Source: RYN-230 sp963837515 (GTDB taxonomy: Bacteria; Actinomycetota; Actinomycetes; Streptosporangiales; Streptosporangiaceae). Taken from it: a DNA stretch of 64,000 nucleotides. Both the position numbers and the translations under genes were made by a program. The notes under the pieces were generated by a model, which saw nothing but the letters and a program-made list of their open reading frames with translations, was not told where the DNA came from and searched no databases. The DNA lies in contig CAWINT010000002.1 in the NCBI GenBank assembly GCA_963837515.1, positions 1,054,001 to 1,118,000 of the forward strand. Reading direction: 5' to 3'. This document shows positions 16,426 through 29,430 of the stretch, piece after piece; within the stretch, counting starts at the first letter, position 1; each line of letters starts with the position of its first letter.

Positions 16426-17235
16426 GTGAGCGTGCTGAACGAGATCCTTGCCAGGGTCCGCGCCGACCTGGCTGCACGGCAGCAGGACGTGCCACTGGAC
16501 CAGCTCAAGGAGATGGCCGGGGGGGCGCCGTCGCCCAAGGACCCGATGCCGGCCCTCAAGGGCGCGGACGTCGCGGTCATCGCTGAGGTGAAGCGGGCCA
16601 GCCCGTCCAAGGGGGCGATGGCGGCCATCGCCGACCCGGCCGCCCTGGCCGTGGACTATGAGGCCGGCGGGGCCAGCGTGATCAGCGTGCTGACCGAGCC
16701 GCGCCGGTTCGGCGGCAGCCTGGCCGACCTCGTCGCGGTCCGGGCCGCGGTGAACGTCCCGGTGCTGCGCAAGGACTTCGTGGTCAGCTCCTACCAGCTG
16801 TGGGAGTCCCGGGCGCACGGGGCTGACCTGGTGCTGCTCATCGTGGCCGCGCTGGAGCAGAACGCGCTGGTCTCGCTGGTGGAACGGGCGTCCTCCATCG
16901 GGCTGATCCCGCTGGTCGAGGTGCATACCGAGGACGAGGTGGACCGGGCGGTGGCGGCCGGGGCGACGGTCATCGGGGTCAACGCCCGGGACCTGAGCAC
17001 GCTGGCGGTGGACCGGGGGACGTTCGCCCGGGTTGCGCCGCACATCCCGGACGGTGTGGTGAAGATCGCCGAATCGGGCGTCCGCGGGCCGCATGACCTG
17101 CTCGCCTACGCCGCGGCCGGTGCGGACGCGGTACTCGTCGGCGAGAGCCTGGTCACCGGCAAGAACCCACGGTCGGCCGTGGCTGACCTGGTGACCGCGG
17201 GCTCGCACCCGGCGCTGCGCGGGGACCGCGGATGA
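16426..17235 (+). CDS. trpC: Indole-3-glycerol phosphate synthase
   Basis: A 269-residue barrel enzyme that decarboxylates and cyclises CdRP to indole-3-glycerol phosphate. The catalytic motifs VIAEVKRASPSKG (Glu and Lys), VLRKDFVVSSYQLWESR, IPLVEVHTEDE, VIGVNARDLSTL and KIAESGVR are all intact. The start is GTG 16426, with GAGGGGACAG upstream and a candidate -10 (TACGAT, 16380-16385) giving a leader of roughly 40 nt. Its stop overlaps the trpB start (ATGA, 17232-17235). There is no TrpF fusion. Confidence 0.96.
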   Translation: MSVLNEILARVRADLAARQQDVPLDQLKEMAGGAPSPKDPMPALKGADVAVIAEVKRASPSKGAMAAIADPAALAVDYEAGGASVISVLTEPRRFGGSLADLVAVRAAVNVPVLRKDFVVSSYQLWESRAHGADLVLLIVAALEQNALVSLVERASSIGLIPLVEVHTEDEVDRAVAAGATVIGVNARDLSTLAVDRGTFARVAPHIPDGVVKIAESGVRGPHDLLAYAAAGADAVLVGESLVTGKNPRSAVADLVTAGSHPALRGDRG

Positions 17236-18491
17236 CCGGGCCGCCGGCGGTGGCCCAGGGCGCGCCGGCCGGGGCCACCGGGCAGCCAGGCCACTTCGGC
17301 CCGTTCGGCGGCCGGTTCGCGCCCGAGGCGCTCATGTCCGCCCTGGCGGAACTGGCCCGCGAGTACGACGCGGCCAAGGCCGACCGGGCCTTCCGGGCCG
17401 AACTGGATGGGCTGCTGCGCGGCTACGCCGGGCGCCCGACGCTGGTCACCGAGGTGCCGCAGTTCGCGGCCCGGGCCGGCGACTGCCGGATCCTGCTCAA
17501 ACGGGAGGATCTGGCGCACACCGGCTCTCACAAGATCAACAACGTGCTCGGCCAGGCGCTGCTCACCCGGCGGATGGGCAAGAAACGCATGATCGCCGAG
17601 ACCGGGGCCGGGCAGCACGGCGTCGCCACCGCGACGGCCTGCGCGCTGCTGGGCCTGGAGTGCGTGGTCTACATGGGCGAGGAGGACACCGAGCGGCAGG
17701 CGCTGAACGTGGCCCGGATGCGGCTGCTCGGCGCCGAGGTGGTCCCGGTGGCCACCGGCAGCCGGACCCTCAAGGACGCCATCAACGAGGCGTTCCGCGA
17801 CTGGGTCACGACGGTGCAGACGACCCACTACTGCATCGGCTCGGTGATGGGCCCGGACCCGTTCCCCACCATGGTCCGGGACTTCCAGCGGGTCATCGGG
17901 GTGGAGGCCCGCGAGCAGGTGCTGGCGATGACCGGCCGGCTGCCGGACGCGGTCATCGCCTGTGTCGGCGGCGGGTCGAATGCCATCGGTGCGTTCCACG
18001 CGTTCATCCCGGACGAGCAGGTGCGGCTGATCGGCTGCGAGGCCGGCGGGGACGGGCCGGAGCCGGGCCACAACGCCGCCACCCTGGTGGCCGGCACCCG
18101 GGGGGTCATCCACGGGATGCGCACCTACCTGCTGCAGGACGAGGACGGCCAGACGCTGCCCACCCACTCGGTGTCGGCCGGGCTGGACTACCCGGGCGTC
18201 GGCCCGGAGCATTCCTGGCTGCGCGACACCGGCCGGGCCAGCTACCGGGCCATCTCCGACGCCCAGGCGATGGACGCGTTCTCGCTGCTGTGCCGGACCG
18301 AGGGCATCATCCCGGCGATCGAGTCGGCGCACGCGCTCGCCGGGGCGCTGCAGGTGGCCGGCGAACTCGGCCCGGGCGCGCTGCTGCTGGTCAACCTGTC
18401 CGGCCGGGGCGACAAGGACGTGGGCATCGCCGCCCGCTGGTTCGGGCATCTGGACGAGGCGGCGGCGCGAGCCGTCAAGGAGACACCGTGA
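17232..18491 (+). CDS. trpB: Tryptophan synthase beta chain
   Basis: The 419-residue PLP enzyme joins indole and serine to give tryptophan and works as an alpha2beta2 complex with TrpA. The N-terminal GHFGPFGGRFAPEALM, the PLP-Lys motif HTGSHKINNVLGQAL near residue 100, the AETGAGQHG loop and the phosphate-binding VGGGSNAIGAF near 245 are present, as is the final LLLVNLSGRGDKD. This is the standard TrpB1 type. The TGA overlaps the trpA GTG (GTGA at 18488-18491), consistent with coupled, stoichiometric synthesis. Confidence 0.97.
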   Translation: MTGPPAVAQGAPAGATGQPGHFGPFGGRFAPEALMSALAELAREYDAAKADRAFRAELDGLLRGYAGRPTLVTEVPQFAARAGDCRILLKREDLAHTGSHKINNVLGQALLTRRMGKKRMIAETGAGQHGVATATACALLGLECVVYMGEEDTERQALNVARMRLLGAEVVPVATGSRTLKDAINEAFRDWVTTVQTTHYCIGSVMGPDPFPTMVRDFQRVIGVEAREQVLAMTGRLPDAVIACVGGGSNAIGAFHAFIPDEQVRLIGCEAGGDGPEPGHNAATLVAGTRGVIHGMRTYLLQDEDGQTLPTHSVSAGLDYPGVGPEHSWLRDTGRASYRAISDAQAMDAFSLLCRTEGIIPAIESAHALAGALQVAGELGPGALLLVNLSGRGDKDVGIAARWFGHLDEAAARAVKETP

Positions 18492-19300
18492 GCACGGTGT
18501 CAACCGCGTTCGGCCAGGCGTCCGCAGCGGGCCGCGCGGCGCTGGTCGGCTACCTTCCGGCTGGCTTCCCCTCCGTGGCCGGGGCCATCGAGGCGGCGGT
18601 GGCGCTGGCCGAGGCGGGCGCCGACGTCATCGAGATCGGGCTGCCGTACTCCGACCCGCTGATGGACGGGCCGGTCATCCAGGCGGCCACGCAGCGGGCC
18701 CTGGCCGGCGGCACGCACGTCACGGACGTGCTGCGTACGGTGGAGGCGGTGGCCGGGGCCGGCGTGCCCACCCTGGTGATGACGTACTGGAACCCGGTCA
18801 ACCACTACGGGGTCACGGCGTTCGCGCGCGACCTGGCCGCGGCCGGCGGGGCCGGGCTGATCACCCCGGACCTGCCCCCGGAGGAGGCGGCCGGCTGGCT
18901 GGAGGCGGCGCAGTCCTGCGACCTGGACCGGGTGTTCCTGGTCGCGCCCAGTTCCTCCGACGAGCGCATCGCCCGGATCACCGCCGACTGCCGCGGCTTC
19001 GTCTACGCCGCCTCGCTGATGGGCACGACCGGAGCCCGGGAAGCGGTGAGCGGTGCCGCCGCCGGGCTGGTGGCCCGGGTCCGCGCGGTGACCAGCCTCC
19101 CGGTCGCCGTCGGCCTGGGCGTCCGCGACGGGCGCCAGGCGGCCGAGGTGGCCAGCTTCGCCGACGGGGTCATCGTCGGGTCCGCGTTCGTGCAGCGCCT
19201 GCTGGATGCCCCGGACGCCGCGGCCGGGCTGGCCTCGGTCCGGGCGCTGGCCGCGGAACTCGCGGCCGGGGTGCGCGCCCATGCCCCGGCCGCCCACTGA
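18488..19300 (+). CDS. trpA: Tryptophan synthase alpha chain
   Basis: The 270-residue barrel cleaves indole-3-glycerol phosphate and channels indole to TrpB. The catalytic Glu is in ADVIEIGLPYSDPLMDGP together with the catalytic Asp; MTYWNPVNHYG, GLITPDLPPEEA, LVAPSSSDERI and the phosphate site VGLGVRDGRQA follow in the normal order. GTG 18488 overlaps the trpB stop. No lgt gene follows, unlike in Streptomyces; instead a 251-bp regulatory gap precedes gltB. Confidence 0.96.
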   Translation: MSTVSTAFGQASAAGRAALVGYLPAGFPSVAGAIEAAVALAEAGADVIEIGLPYSDPLMDGPVIQAATQRALAGGTHVTDVLRTVEAVAGAGVPTLVMTYWNPVNHYGVTAFARDLAAAGGAGLITPDLPPEEAAGWLEAAQSCDLDRVFLVAPSSSDERIARITADCRGFVYAASLMGTTGAREAVSGAAAGLVARVRAVTSLPVAVGLGVRDGRQAAEVASFADGVIVGSAFVQRLLDAPDAAAGLASVRALAAELAAGVRAHAPAAH

Positions 19301-19308
19301 CCCGTATT

Positions 19309-19454
19309 GTTACCCTCGCGTTACGTCCCCGGGGCGCCGGTTACGCATAGCGAAGACCCTGTTCACCACGAGTCAGGTGTTTCGCGAACCGGGCAAAGCG
19401 GGGATGATTGACGCGGTGGCGTAATCTGCGTGTAACCTCTGAGCACTAGCTCAG
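19309..19454 (+). promoter_or_regulatory. gltB promoter region
   Basis: A candidate promoter is TTGACG (19408-19413), a 19-bp spacer and TAACCT (19433-19438), followed by the small inverted repeat CTGAGC-ACTA-GCTCAG (19439-19454). Upstream, GTTAC occurs at 19309-19313 and again after exactly six bases at 19320-19324, with a third at 19340-19344. The gTnAC-n6 spacing recalls the GlnR box of actinobacterial nitrogen genes, but the second half-site does not match its GAAAC consensus well. Confidence 0.4.
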
Positions 19455-19551
19455 GGAGCCAGCGACACCGCTATCTGCGGGGTTCATGGCAGGGCCAACG
19501 TCGTCCCGACCGCAGGCATGAACGCGAAAGGCCGAGACGACAGGAGTTTGG

Positions 19552-24249
<4,698 letters not shown>

Positions 24250-24264
24250 GAAGGGCGAGACGCG

Positions 24265-25749
24265 ATGGCTGACCCCAAGGGGTTCATGAAGACGCCGCGG
24301 CAGACGCCGCCGCGGCGGCCCGTGGAGGTCCGGATCCAGGACTGGCGTGAGGTCTACGCCGACTTCGCGCCGGCCGCGCTGGAGGCGCAGGCGGGGCGCT
24401 GCATGGACTGCGGCATCCCGTTCTGCCACCAGGGCTGCCCGCTCGGCAACCTGATCCCGGAGTGGAACGATCTGGTCTGGCGGCACGACTGGCGGGACGC
24501 CGCCGAGCGGCTGCACGCGACCAACAACTTTCCCGAGTTCACTGGGCGGCTCTGCCCGGCGCCGTGCGAGAGCGCGTGCGTGCTCGGCATCAACTCCGAC
24601 CCGGTGACGATCAAGCAGGTCGAGGTGGAGATCATCGACCGGGCCTGGGCCGAGGGCTGGGTGCGGCCGCTGCCGCCGCCCGCGACGGCCCGGGCGGCCG
24701 GGAAGCGGGTCGCGGTGGTCGGCTCCGGCCCGGCCGGGCTGGCGGCGGCCCAGCAGCTGTCCCGGGCCGGGCACGCGGTCACCGTGTTCGAGCGGGCCGA
24801 CGCGCCCGGCGGGCTGCTCCGCTACGGCATCCCCGAGTTCAAGATGGAGAAGCGGCACCTGGACCGCCGGCTGTGGCAGATGCAGGCCGAGGGGACCACG
24901 TTCCGCTGCGGGGTGACGGCGGGCCGGGACGTCCCCGCCGCGCAGCTGCGCGCGGACTTCGACGCGATCGTGCTGGCCGGGGGGGCGACGGTGGCCCGCG
25001 GGCTGCCGGTCCCGGGCGCCTCGCTGGCCGGGGTGCACCAGGCCATGGAGTACCTGCCGCAGGGGAACCGCGCGGTCGCCGCGATCGGCGGCGGCGAGGC
25101 TCCCGGCCGGGTCTCCGACCCGCCGATCTGCGCCCGCGGCAAGCATGTCGTGATCATCGGGGGTGGCGACACCGGCGCCGACTGCCTGGGCACCGCGCAC
25201 CGGCAGGGCGCCGCGTCCGTCACGCAGCTGGAGATCCTGCCCCGGCCGACCGAGACGCGCCCGGACAACCAGCCGTGGCCCACCTACCCGATGATCTACC
25301 GGGTGTCCAGCGCCCACGAGGAGGGCGGGGAGCGGGTGTACGCGGTGTCCACCAAGGAGTTCGTGGGCGATGCCGCGGGCCGTGTCCGGGCGCTGCGCCT
25401 CGTCGAGGTCGAGCTGGCCGACGGCAAGTTCACCGAGATCCCTGGTTCCGGGCGGCGGTTGCCCTGTGATCTCGCCCTCCTGGCCATGGGCTTTACCGGG
25501 GCGCAGCGGGAGGGCCTGCTGACCGACCTCGGGGTCGGGTTCGACGCGCGGGGCAATGTGGCCCGGGACGCGTCCTTCGCCACCTCCGTCCCCGGGGTGT
25601 TCGTGGCCGGTGACATGGGCCGGGGCCAGTCGCTGATCGTCTGGGCTATCGCGGAGGGCCGGGCCGCCGCGGCCGCGGTGGACCACTACCTGGAGGGTGA
25701 CACCGTTCTCCCGGCCCCCATCGCCCCCACCACCCGCTCCCTGGCCTGA
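24265..25749 (+). CDS. gltD: Glutamate synthase small subunit
   Basis: The 494-residue NADPH-oxidising partner of GltB. The N-terminal domain has the cysteine sets GRCMDCGIPFCHQGCPLGN and GRLCPAPCESACVLG that bind the two 4Fe-4S clusters. The FAD motif is VAVVGSGPAGLAAAQQLSRAG near residue 152, followed by GGLLRYGIPEFKMEK. The NADPH motif is VVIIGGGDTGADCLG near 294, and the final FAD segment is GVFVAGDMGRGQSLIVWAI. ATG 24265 follows GAGAAGGGCGAG, 15 bp after gltB, so the two form an operon. Confidence 0.97.
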   Translation: MADPKGFMKTPRQTPPRRPVEVRIQDWREVYADFAPAALEAQAGRCMDCGIPFCHQGCPLGNLIPEWNDLVWRHDWRDAAERLHATNNFPEFTGRLCPAPCESACVLGINSDPVTIKQVEVEIIDRAWAEGWVRPLPPPATARAAGKRVAVVGSGPAGLAAAQQLSRAGHAVTVFERADAPGGLLRYGIPEFKMEKRHLDRRLWQMQAEGTTFRCGVTAGRDVPAAQLRADFDAIVLAGGATVARGLPVPGASLAGVHQAMEYLPQGNRAVAAIGGGEAPGRVSDPPICARGKHVVIIGGGDTGADCLGTAHRQGAASVTQLEILPRPTETRPDNQPWPTYPMIYRVSSAHEEGGERVYAVSTKEFVGDAAGRVRALRLVEVELADGKFTEIPGSGRRLPCDLALLAMGFTGAQREGLLTDLGVGFDARGNVARDASFATSVPGVFVAGDMGRGQSLIVWAIAEGRAAAAAVDHYLEGDTVLPAPIAPTTRSLA

Positions 25750-25819
25750 CCCGGGGCTGCTGGCCGGCGCTGTGCGGCGCCGCGACCGCTGGCTCCTGGT
25801 AGACCGGCGGCCATTGCCA

Positions 25820-25867
25820 GTTTGTGCAGCTGACATGTTGTCATAGCAGCATTCCGGCTGCACAAAC
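25820..25867. repeat. Nested inverted repeat between gltD and pyk
   Basis: GTTTGTGCAGC (25820-25830) pairs with GCTGCACAAAC (25857-25867). Inside it lies a second hairpin, TGACA-TGT-TGTCA (25831-25843). The element is AT-richer than its surroundings. It follows the gltBD operon and could end its transcripts or act in the pyk leader; no T-run is present. Confidence 0.7.
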
Positions 25868-25989
25868 CAGCTCCCAGGCCGGGCGGCCCGCCCCGGCAGA
25901 TGTTCGGGTCGTTACAAGACCGGGTCGCCCGGTGTCTTTTGGGTGAAATCTGCCGTCTGGCCCTCGGCCCCGGCGCCTGGCTTCCCTAC

Positions 25990-26005
25990 AGTGGTATAGA
26001 CCAAT
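25990..26005. promoter_or_regulatory. Candidate DasR operator (dre-like site) upstream of pyk
   Basis: AGTGGTATAGACCAAT matches the 16-bp dre consensus recognised by the GntR-type regulator DasR (A-C/G-TGGTCTAGACCA-C/G-T) at 14 of 16 positions, including both TGGT and ACCA half-sites. It lies 29 bp before the pyk start, where binding would overlap the promoter or block early transcription. In Streptomyces DasR links N-acetylglucosamine sensing to carbon metabolism. The site is seen; regulation is inference. Confidence 0.6.
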
Positions 26006-26034
26006 CGTTCCGTGGCCCGGGGAAGGCGAAGAAG

Positions 26035-27474
26035 ATGACCCGCCGCGCGAAGATCGTGTGCACGCTGGGGCCGGCGTCCGCCAGCCCGGAGCGGATCGGC
26101 CAGCTCGTCGCGGCCGGCATGGACGTCGCCCGGCTGAACATGAGCCACGGCACCCGCGAGGCGCACCAGGCGGTCTACCAGGCGATCCGGGCCGCGTCGG
26201 ACGCCGCCGGGCACAGTGTCGGCGTCCTGGTGGATCTGCAGGGCCCGAAGATCCGGCTGGGCACGTTCGCCGCCGGGCCGGTCCGGCTGGTGGCGGGCCA
26301 GGACTTCACCATCAGCGTGCACCCGGTGCCCGGCGGCGCGGCCGAGGCGGGGACCACCTATGCCGGGCTGGCGGAGGACGTCCGGCCGGGCGACCGGGTA
26401 CTCGTTGACGATGGCCGGGTCGTGCTCGACGTGCGGTCGGTCGGCGACGGCCGGGTGCGGACCCGGGTGGTCACCGGCGGCGTGGTGTCAGACCACAAGG
26501 GCCTGAACCTGCCCGGCGTCAAAGTCGGTGTCCCGTCGCTGACGGGCAAGGACCAGGCGGACCTGCGCTGGGCCCTTGGCCTGCGTGCTGACCTGATCGC
26601 GCTGTCCTTCGTGCAGGGACCCGAGGACGCCGCGCCGGCCCGGCAGATCATGGATGACCTCGGCATCCGCCTGCCGCTGATTGCCAAGATCGAGAAGCCG
26701 CAGGCTCTGGACACGCTGCCGGAGATCGTCGAAGCCTTCGACGGGGTCATGGTGGCGCGCGGCGATCTGGGCGTGGAACTGCCGCTGGAACAGGTGCCGA
26801 TGGCCCAGAAGCGGATCGTGGCGCGGGCCAGGGCCAAGGCGAAACCAGTCATCGTGGCGACCCAGATGCTGGAGTCGATGATCTCGGCTCCCCGCCCGAC
26901 CCGGGCGGAGGCCTCGGACGTGGCGAACGCGGTGCTGGACGGCGCCGATGCGCTCATGCTGTCCGCGGAGACGAGTGTCGGCCAGTACCCGGTCGAGACG
27001 GTGGCCACCATGTCGCGGGTCATCGCCGCGGCTGAGCATGACTCGCTGCACGCCGCGGCGTCGCTCACCCGGGTGCCGACCACGACCGGCGGGGCCATCG
27101 CCCGGGCCGCGGCCGAGGTGGGGGCCATCATCGGCGCCCAGGCCCTGGTCGCCTTCACGATGACGGGGGAAACCGCACGGCGGCTGGCCCGCTACCGGTC
27201 ACCGATCCCGCTGCTGGCCTTCACGCCGCTGCCCAGCACCCGCAGCCAGCTGGCCCTCAGCTGGGGAGTGGAGACGTTCATCGTGCCCCCGGCCCGGCAT
27301 ACCGACGACATGGTCCGCCAGGTGGAGGAGGCCCTGCTGGACATCGGGCGGTGCGAGAAGGGTGACCGGGTGGTGATCGTGGCAGGCAGCCCGCCGGGCA
27401 CGCCGGGCCGGACCAACGCGCTGCGGGTGCACCGCATCGGCGCCACGGTGGCGCTCGGGCCGGGGCCCGGATGA
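26035..27474 (+). CDS. pyk: Pyruvate kinase
   Basis: A 479-residue enzyme that converts phosphoenolpyruvate and ADP to pyruvate and ATP. The N-terminus RRAKIVCTLGPAS, the LNMSHGTREAH motif, VLVDLQGPKIRLG, the catalytic IAKIEKPQAL near residue 221 and VARGDLGVELPLE near 242 are all intact. The C-terminal regulatory domain includes FTMTGETARRLARYR. The start is ATG 26035 behind GGGGAAGGCGAAG; an earlier in-frame start overlaps the dre-like site and has no similarity. It is followed by a tRNA gene on the other strand. Confidence 0.96.
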   Translation: MTRRAKIVCTLGPASASPERIGQLVAAGMDVARLNMSHGTREAHQAVYQAIRAASDAAGHSVGVLVDLQGPKIRLGTFAAGPVRLVAGQDFTISVHPVPGGAAEAGTTYAGLAEDVRPGDRVLVDDGRVVLDVRSVGDGRVRTRVVTGGVVSDHKGLNLPGVKVGVPSLTGKDQADLRWALGLRADLIALSFVQGPEDAAPARQIMDDLGIRLPLIAKIEKPQALDTLPEIVEAFDGVMVARGDLGVELPLEQVPMAQKRIVARARAKAKPVIVATQMLESMISAPRPTRAEASDVANAVLDGADALMLSAETSVGQYPVETVATMSRVIAAAEHDSLHAAASLTRVPTTTGGAIARAAAEVGAIIGAQALVAFTMTGETARRLARYRSPIPLLAFTPLPSTRSQLALSWGVETFIVPPARHTDDMVRQVEEALLDIGRCEKGDRVVIVAGSPPGTPGRTNALRVHRIGATVALGPGPG

Positions 27475-27532
27475 CGCAGGGAGCTGGACGGCGGATGGAG
27501 CTGACCGAGATGATGGCAGGTGCCCTGGCAGG

Positions 27533-27606
27533 TGCCCCGGGTGGGATTCGAACCCACACTGCATGGTTTTTGAGACCATGGACTCTGCCGGTTGGTCTAC
27601 CGGGGC
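27533..27606 (-). tRNA. tRNA with CAA anticodon (Leu by codon), short variable arm
   Basis: The reverse strand folds as a 74-nt cloverleaf: acceptor GCCCCGG (27600-27606) with CCGGGGC, discriminator A at 27533, a weak three-pair D stem, anticodon stem ATGGT/ACCAT with loop CTCAAAA, a five-base variable region GCAGT, and a T arm GTGGG-TTCGAAT-CCCAC. The anticodon is CAA, so by codon this is tRNA-Leu. Bacterial tRNA-Leu normally has a long variable arm, which is absent. CCA is not encoded. Isotype is therefore less certain than the tRNA call itself. Confidence 0.85.
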
Positions 27607-27663
27607 TCGGTAGCCAGGCTGCTCGGGGCCGCCTCGGCCGAACGTCAATCTACCTGGTAACGG

Positions 27664-27677
27664 TACGATCGTGAGCG
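27664..27677 (+). promoter_or_regulatory. Candidate leaderless promoter of the response regulator
   Basis: TACGAT at 27664-27669 lies seven bases before the second in-frame GTG (27677), the spacing of a -10 box to a leaderless start. The first GTG at 27671 would then be too close to be transcribed. No purine-rich ribosome site precedes either GTG. A -35 is not evident. Confidence 0.4.
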
Positions 27678-28333
27678 TGAGTCAGACCCCCTTGCGAGTT
27701 TTGATCGCCGAAGACGAGGCGCTGATCCGGCTTGACCTCAGGGAAATGCTCGAGGAAGAGGGCTACGCCGTGGTCGGTGAGGCCGCCGACGGGCAGGCGG
27801 CCGTCGAGGCGGCCGGCAAGCTCCGGCCCAACCTCGTCATCCTGGATGTGAAGATGCCCGTCCTGGACGGGATCTCGGCCGCCGAGCACATCGCGGCCGA
27901 GCACATCGCCCCGGTGGTGATCCTCACCGCGTTCTCCCAGCGGGAACTCGTCGAGCGGGCCCGTGACGCCGGCGCCATGGCCTACCTGGTCAAGCCGTTC
28001 ACCAAGGCCGATCTCGTGCCGGCCATCGAAATCGCCGTCAGCCGGTTCCAGGAGGTCACGGCGCTCGAAGGGGAAGTCGGGACGCTCAGGGACCGGCTCG
28101 AGGTCCGCAAGCTCCTGGACCGCGCCAAGGGCAAGCTCCAGGCCGAGCAGGGCCTGACCGAGCCGGACGCGTTCCGCTGGATCCAGAAGACGTCGATGGA
28201 CCAGCGGCTGGCGATGCGCACGGTCGCCGAGCGGGTGATCGAGGGCACCATGGGGCCGCACCTGCCGGCGGCAGGCGCGGCGGACGGCGGCCAGGCGCCC
28301 GGGGCGGCCGGCGCCGCCGCGGACGGCAGCTGA
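27671..28333 (+). CDS. ANTAR-domain response regulator
   Basis: A 220-residue response regulator homologous to PdtaR (Rv1626) of mycobacteria and to the regulator next to polA in Streptomyces. The receiver domain has the acidic pair in LIAEDEALIR, the phospho-acceptor Asp in LVILDVKMPVLDG, the switch Thr in ILTAFSQ and the Lys in VKPFTKADL. The C-terminal ANTAR domain (about residues 135-195, RLEVRKLLDRAKGKL and SMDQRLAMRTVAE) binds paired hexaloop RNA hairpins and antiterminates transcription. A 25-residue Gly/Ala tail follows. GTG 27677 may be the real start, two codons in. The cognate kinase is not in this window. Confidence 0.92.
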   Translation: MSVSQTPLRVLIAEDEALIRLDLREMLEEEGYAVVGEAADGQAAVEAAGKLRPNLVILDVKMPVLDGISAAEHIAAEHIAPVVILTAFSQRELVERARDAGAMAYLVKPFTKADLVPAIEIAVSRFQEVTALEGEVGTLRDRLEVRKLLDRAKGKLQAEQGLTEPDAFRWIQKTSMDQRLAMRTVAERVIEGTMGPHLPAAGAADGGQAPGAAGAAADGS

Positions 28334-28675
28334 TCCGCCCGTTCTGCGTTGCCGCCGACGGGAGCCCGTGGCCGGTGACGGCGGGCCGTCAGCGCTGCGG
28401 GGGCTGCCGCCGGTAACGGGGACTTGCCCACCCGCGCCCGGGACCAGGACCGGGCCCAGGGAGCCTTTGGTGCCGTGCCGGCCTTCCCCGGGCCGACACG
28501 TTCTCTACTCAGCTCCCCGGACCCGTGCCCTCCACGGTAGCGAGGTGCCCGGGTGCGGCGCAAAGGGGTGGTCATTCCCTGGCCGCTTTATGAGTTCCGC
28601 CAGGTCACATACTGTTTCCGGTAATTGTCCGGGTGCGGGGTGCAACGGTCATGCGGAGGCGGACGGCCGGGACGG
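28334..28675. other. Intergenic stretch without recognisable genes (342 bp)
   Basis: This gap lies between the response regulator and the convergent thioesterase gene. No reading frame resembles a protein, and I see no strong hairpin with a T-run. The only repetition is a short CCGGGTGCGG motif seen at about 28550 and 28629. Because the flanking genes converge it should hold terminators, but none is distinct. Confidence 0.5.
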
Positions 28676-29110
28676 TCAGTCGCGGTCGGCCGGGATCCGG
28701 TCCCGGATGAGACAGGACAGCCGCGCGGTGCAGACCCGCCGCCCCGGCCCGTCGCTGATCACGATCTCGTAGGTCACCAGGGTCCGCCCGCCGTGCAACC
28801 GGGTCGCGACGCCGGTGACCGCCCCGCCCGTCGCCGCCCGGTGGTGTGTCGCGCTGATCTCGACACCGACCACGTACTTGCCCGGGCCGCTGTGCAGCGC
28901 CGCGCCCAGGGAGCCGAGCGTCTCGGCCAGCACGCAGGAGGCCCCGCCGTGCAGCAGGCCGTAGGGCTGTGTGTTCCCGTCCACCGGCATGGTCCCGATG
29001 ACCTGCAGCGCGGTGGCACTGGTGACCCGGATGCCCATCCGGTCGCTCAGGCTGCCCTCGCTTGCCCGGTGGAAAGCGGCGAGGATCTCGCCGGCGCTGT
29101 CGTGGTCCAC
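28676..29110 (-). CDS. PaaI-type hotdog-fold thioesterase
   Basis: A 144-residue hotdog-fold protein that probably hydrolyses aryl- or acyl-CoA thioesters. The central motif QPYGLLHGGASCVLAETLGS holds the HGG turn and the Glu near residue 63 that act in catalysis in the PaaI family, followed by GVEISATHHR. GTG at 29108-29110 begins MDHDSAGEIL, and GGAGG lies 6-11 nt upstream within the 23-bp repeat. A thioesterase next to pyk and polA is also seen in mycobacteria (tesB-like), but the physiological substrate is unknown. Confidence 0.88.
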   Translation of the reverse strand: MDHDSAGEILAAFHRASEGSLSDRMGIRVTSATALQVIGTMPVDGNTQPYGLLHGGASCVLAETLGSLGAALHSGPGKYVVGVEISATHHRAATGGAVTGVATRLHGGRTLVTYEIVISDGPGRRVCTARLSCLIRDRIPADRD

Positions 29111-29114
29111 CCTG

Positions 29115-29175
29115 CCTCCTCCGGCTGCCGCCCGGGGCCTCCTCCGGCTGCCGCCCGGGGCCTCCTCCGCTGGCC
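29115..29175. repeat. 23-bp tandem repeat upstream of the thioesterase gene
   Basis: Two perfect 23-bp units beginning CCTCCTCCGGCTGCCGCCC lie at 29115-29137 and 29138-29160, followed by a partial third (CCTCCTCCGCTGGCCG). The rest of the gap to 29430 is a divergent promoter region with lower GC around 29280-29350. The repeat includes the GGAGG ribosome site of the leftward gene. Confidence 0.75.
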
Positions 29176-29430
29176 GTCAGGGCGGGCGGTCCCGCGCTGG
29201 CCGGCGCGGCCGGATCGTACCGGAAGCGGCGGCGGCCGCGGCCGGCCACCTCTGCCCAGAGGTCACGGATCTCCCGGACATAAGTCATGGAACGGGCGGG
29301 ACGCATGTCACGGATCTGAAAAGATCGAGACTTCTGCGCTGAAAGGGTGGCGCAGTTCACAGGTGAGCGTTAACAATGCCGTGGGGACCGGCTGCGCCGG
29401 TCTCAGGGAACCCAACGGAGGGAGTCTCAC

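Noticed and set aside
19309..19344. Definite GlnR box before gltB
   Set aside because: The GTTAC-n6-GTTAC spacing fits, but the second half-site lacks the GAAAC pattern; kept only as a weak possibility in the promoter entry.
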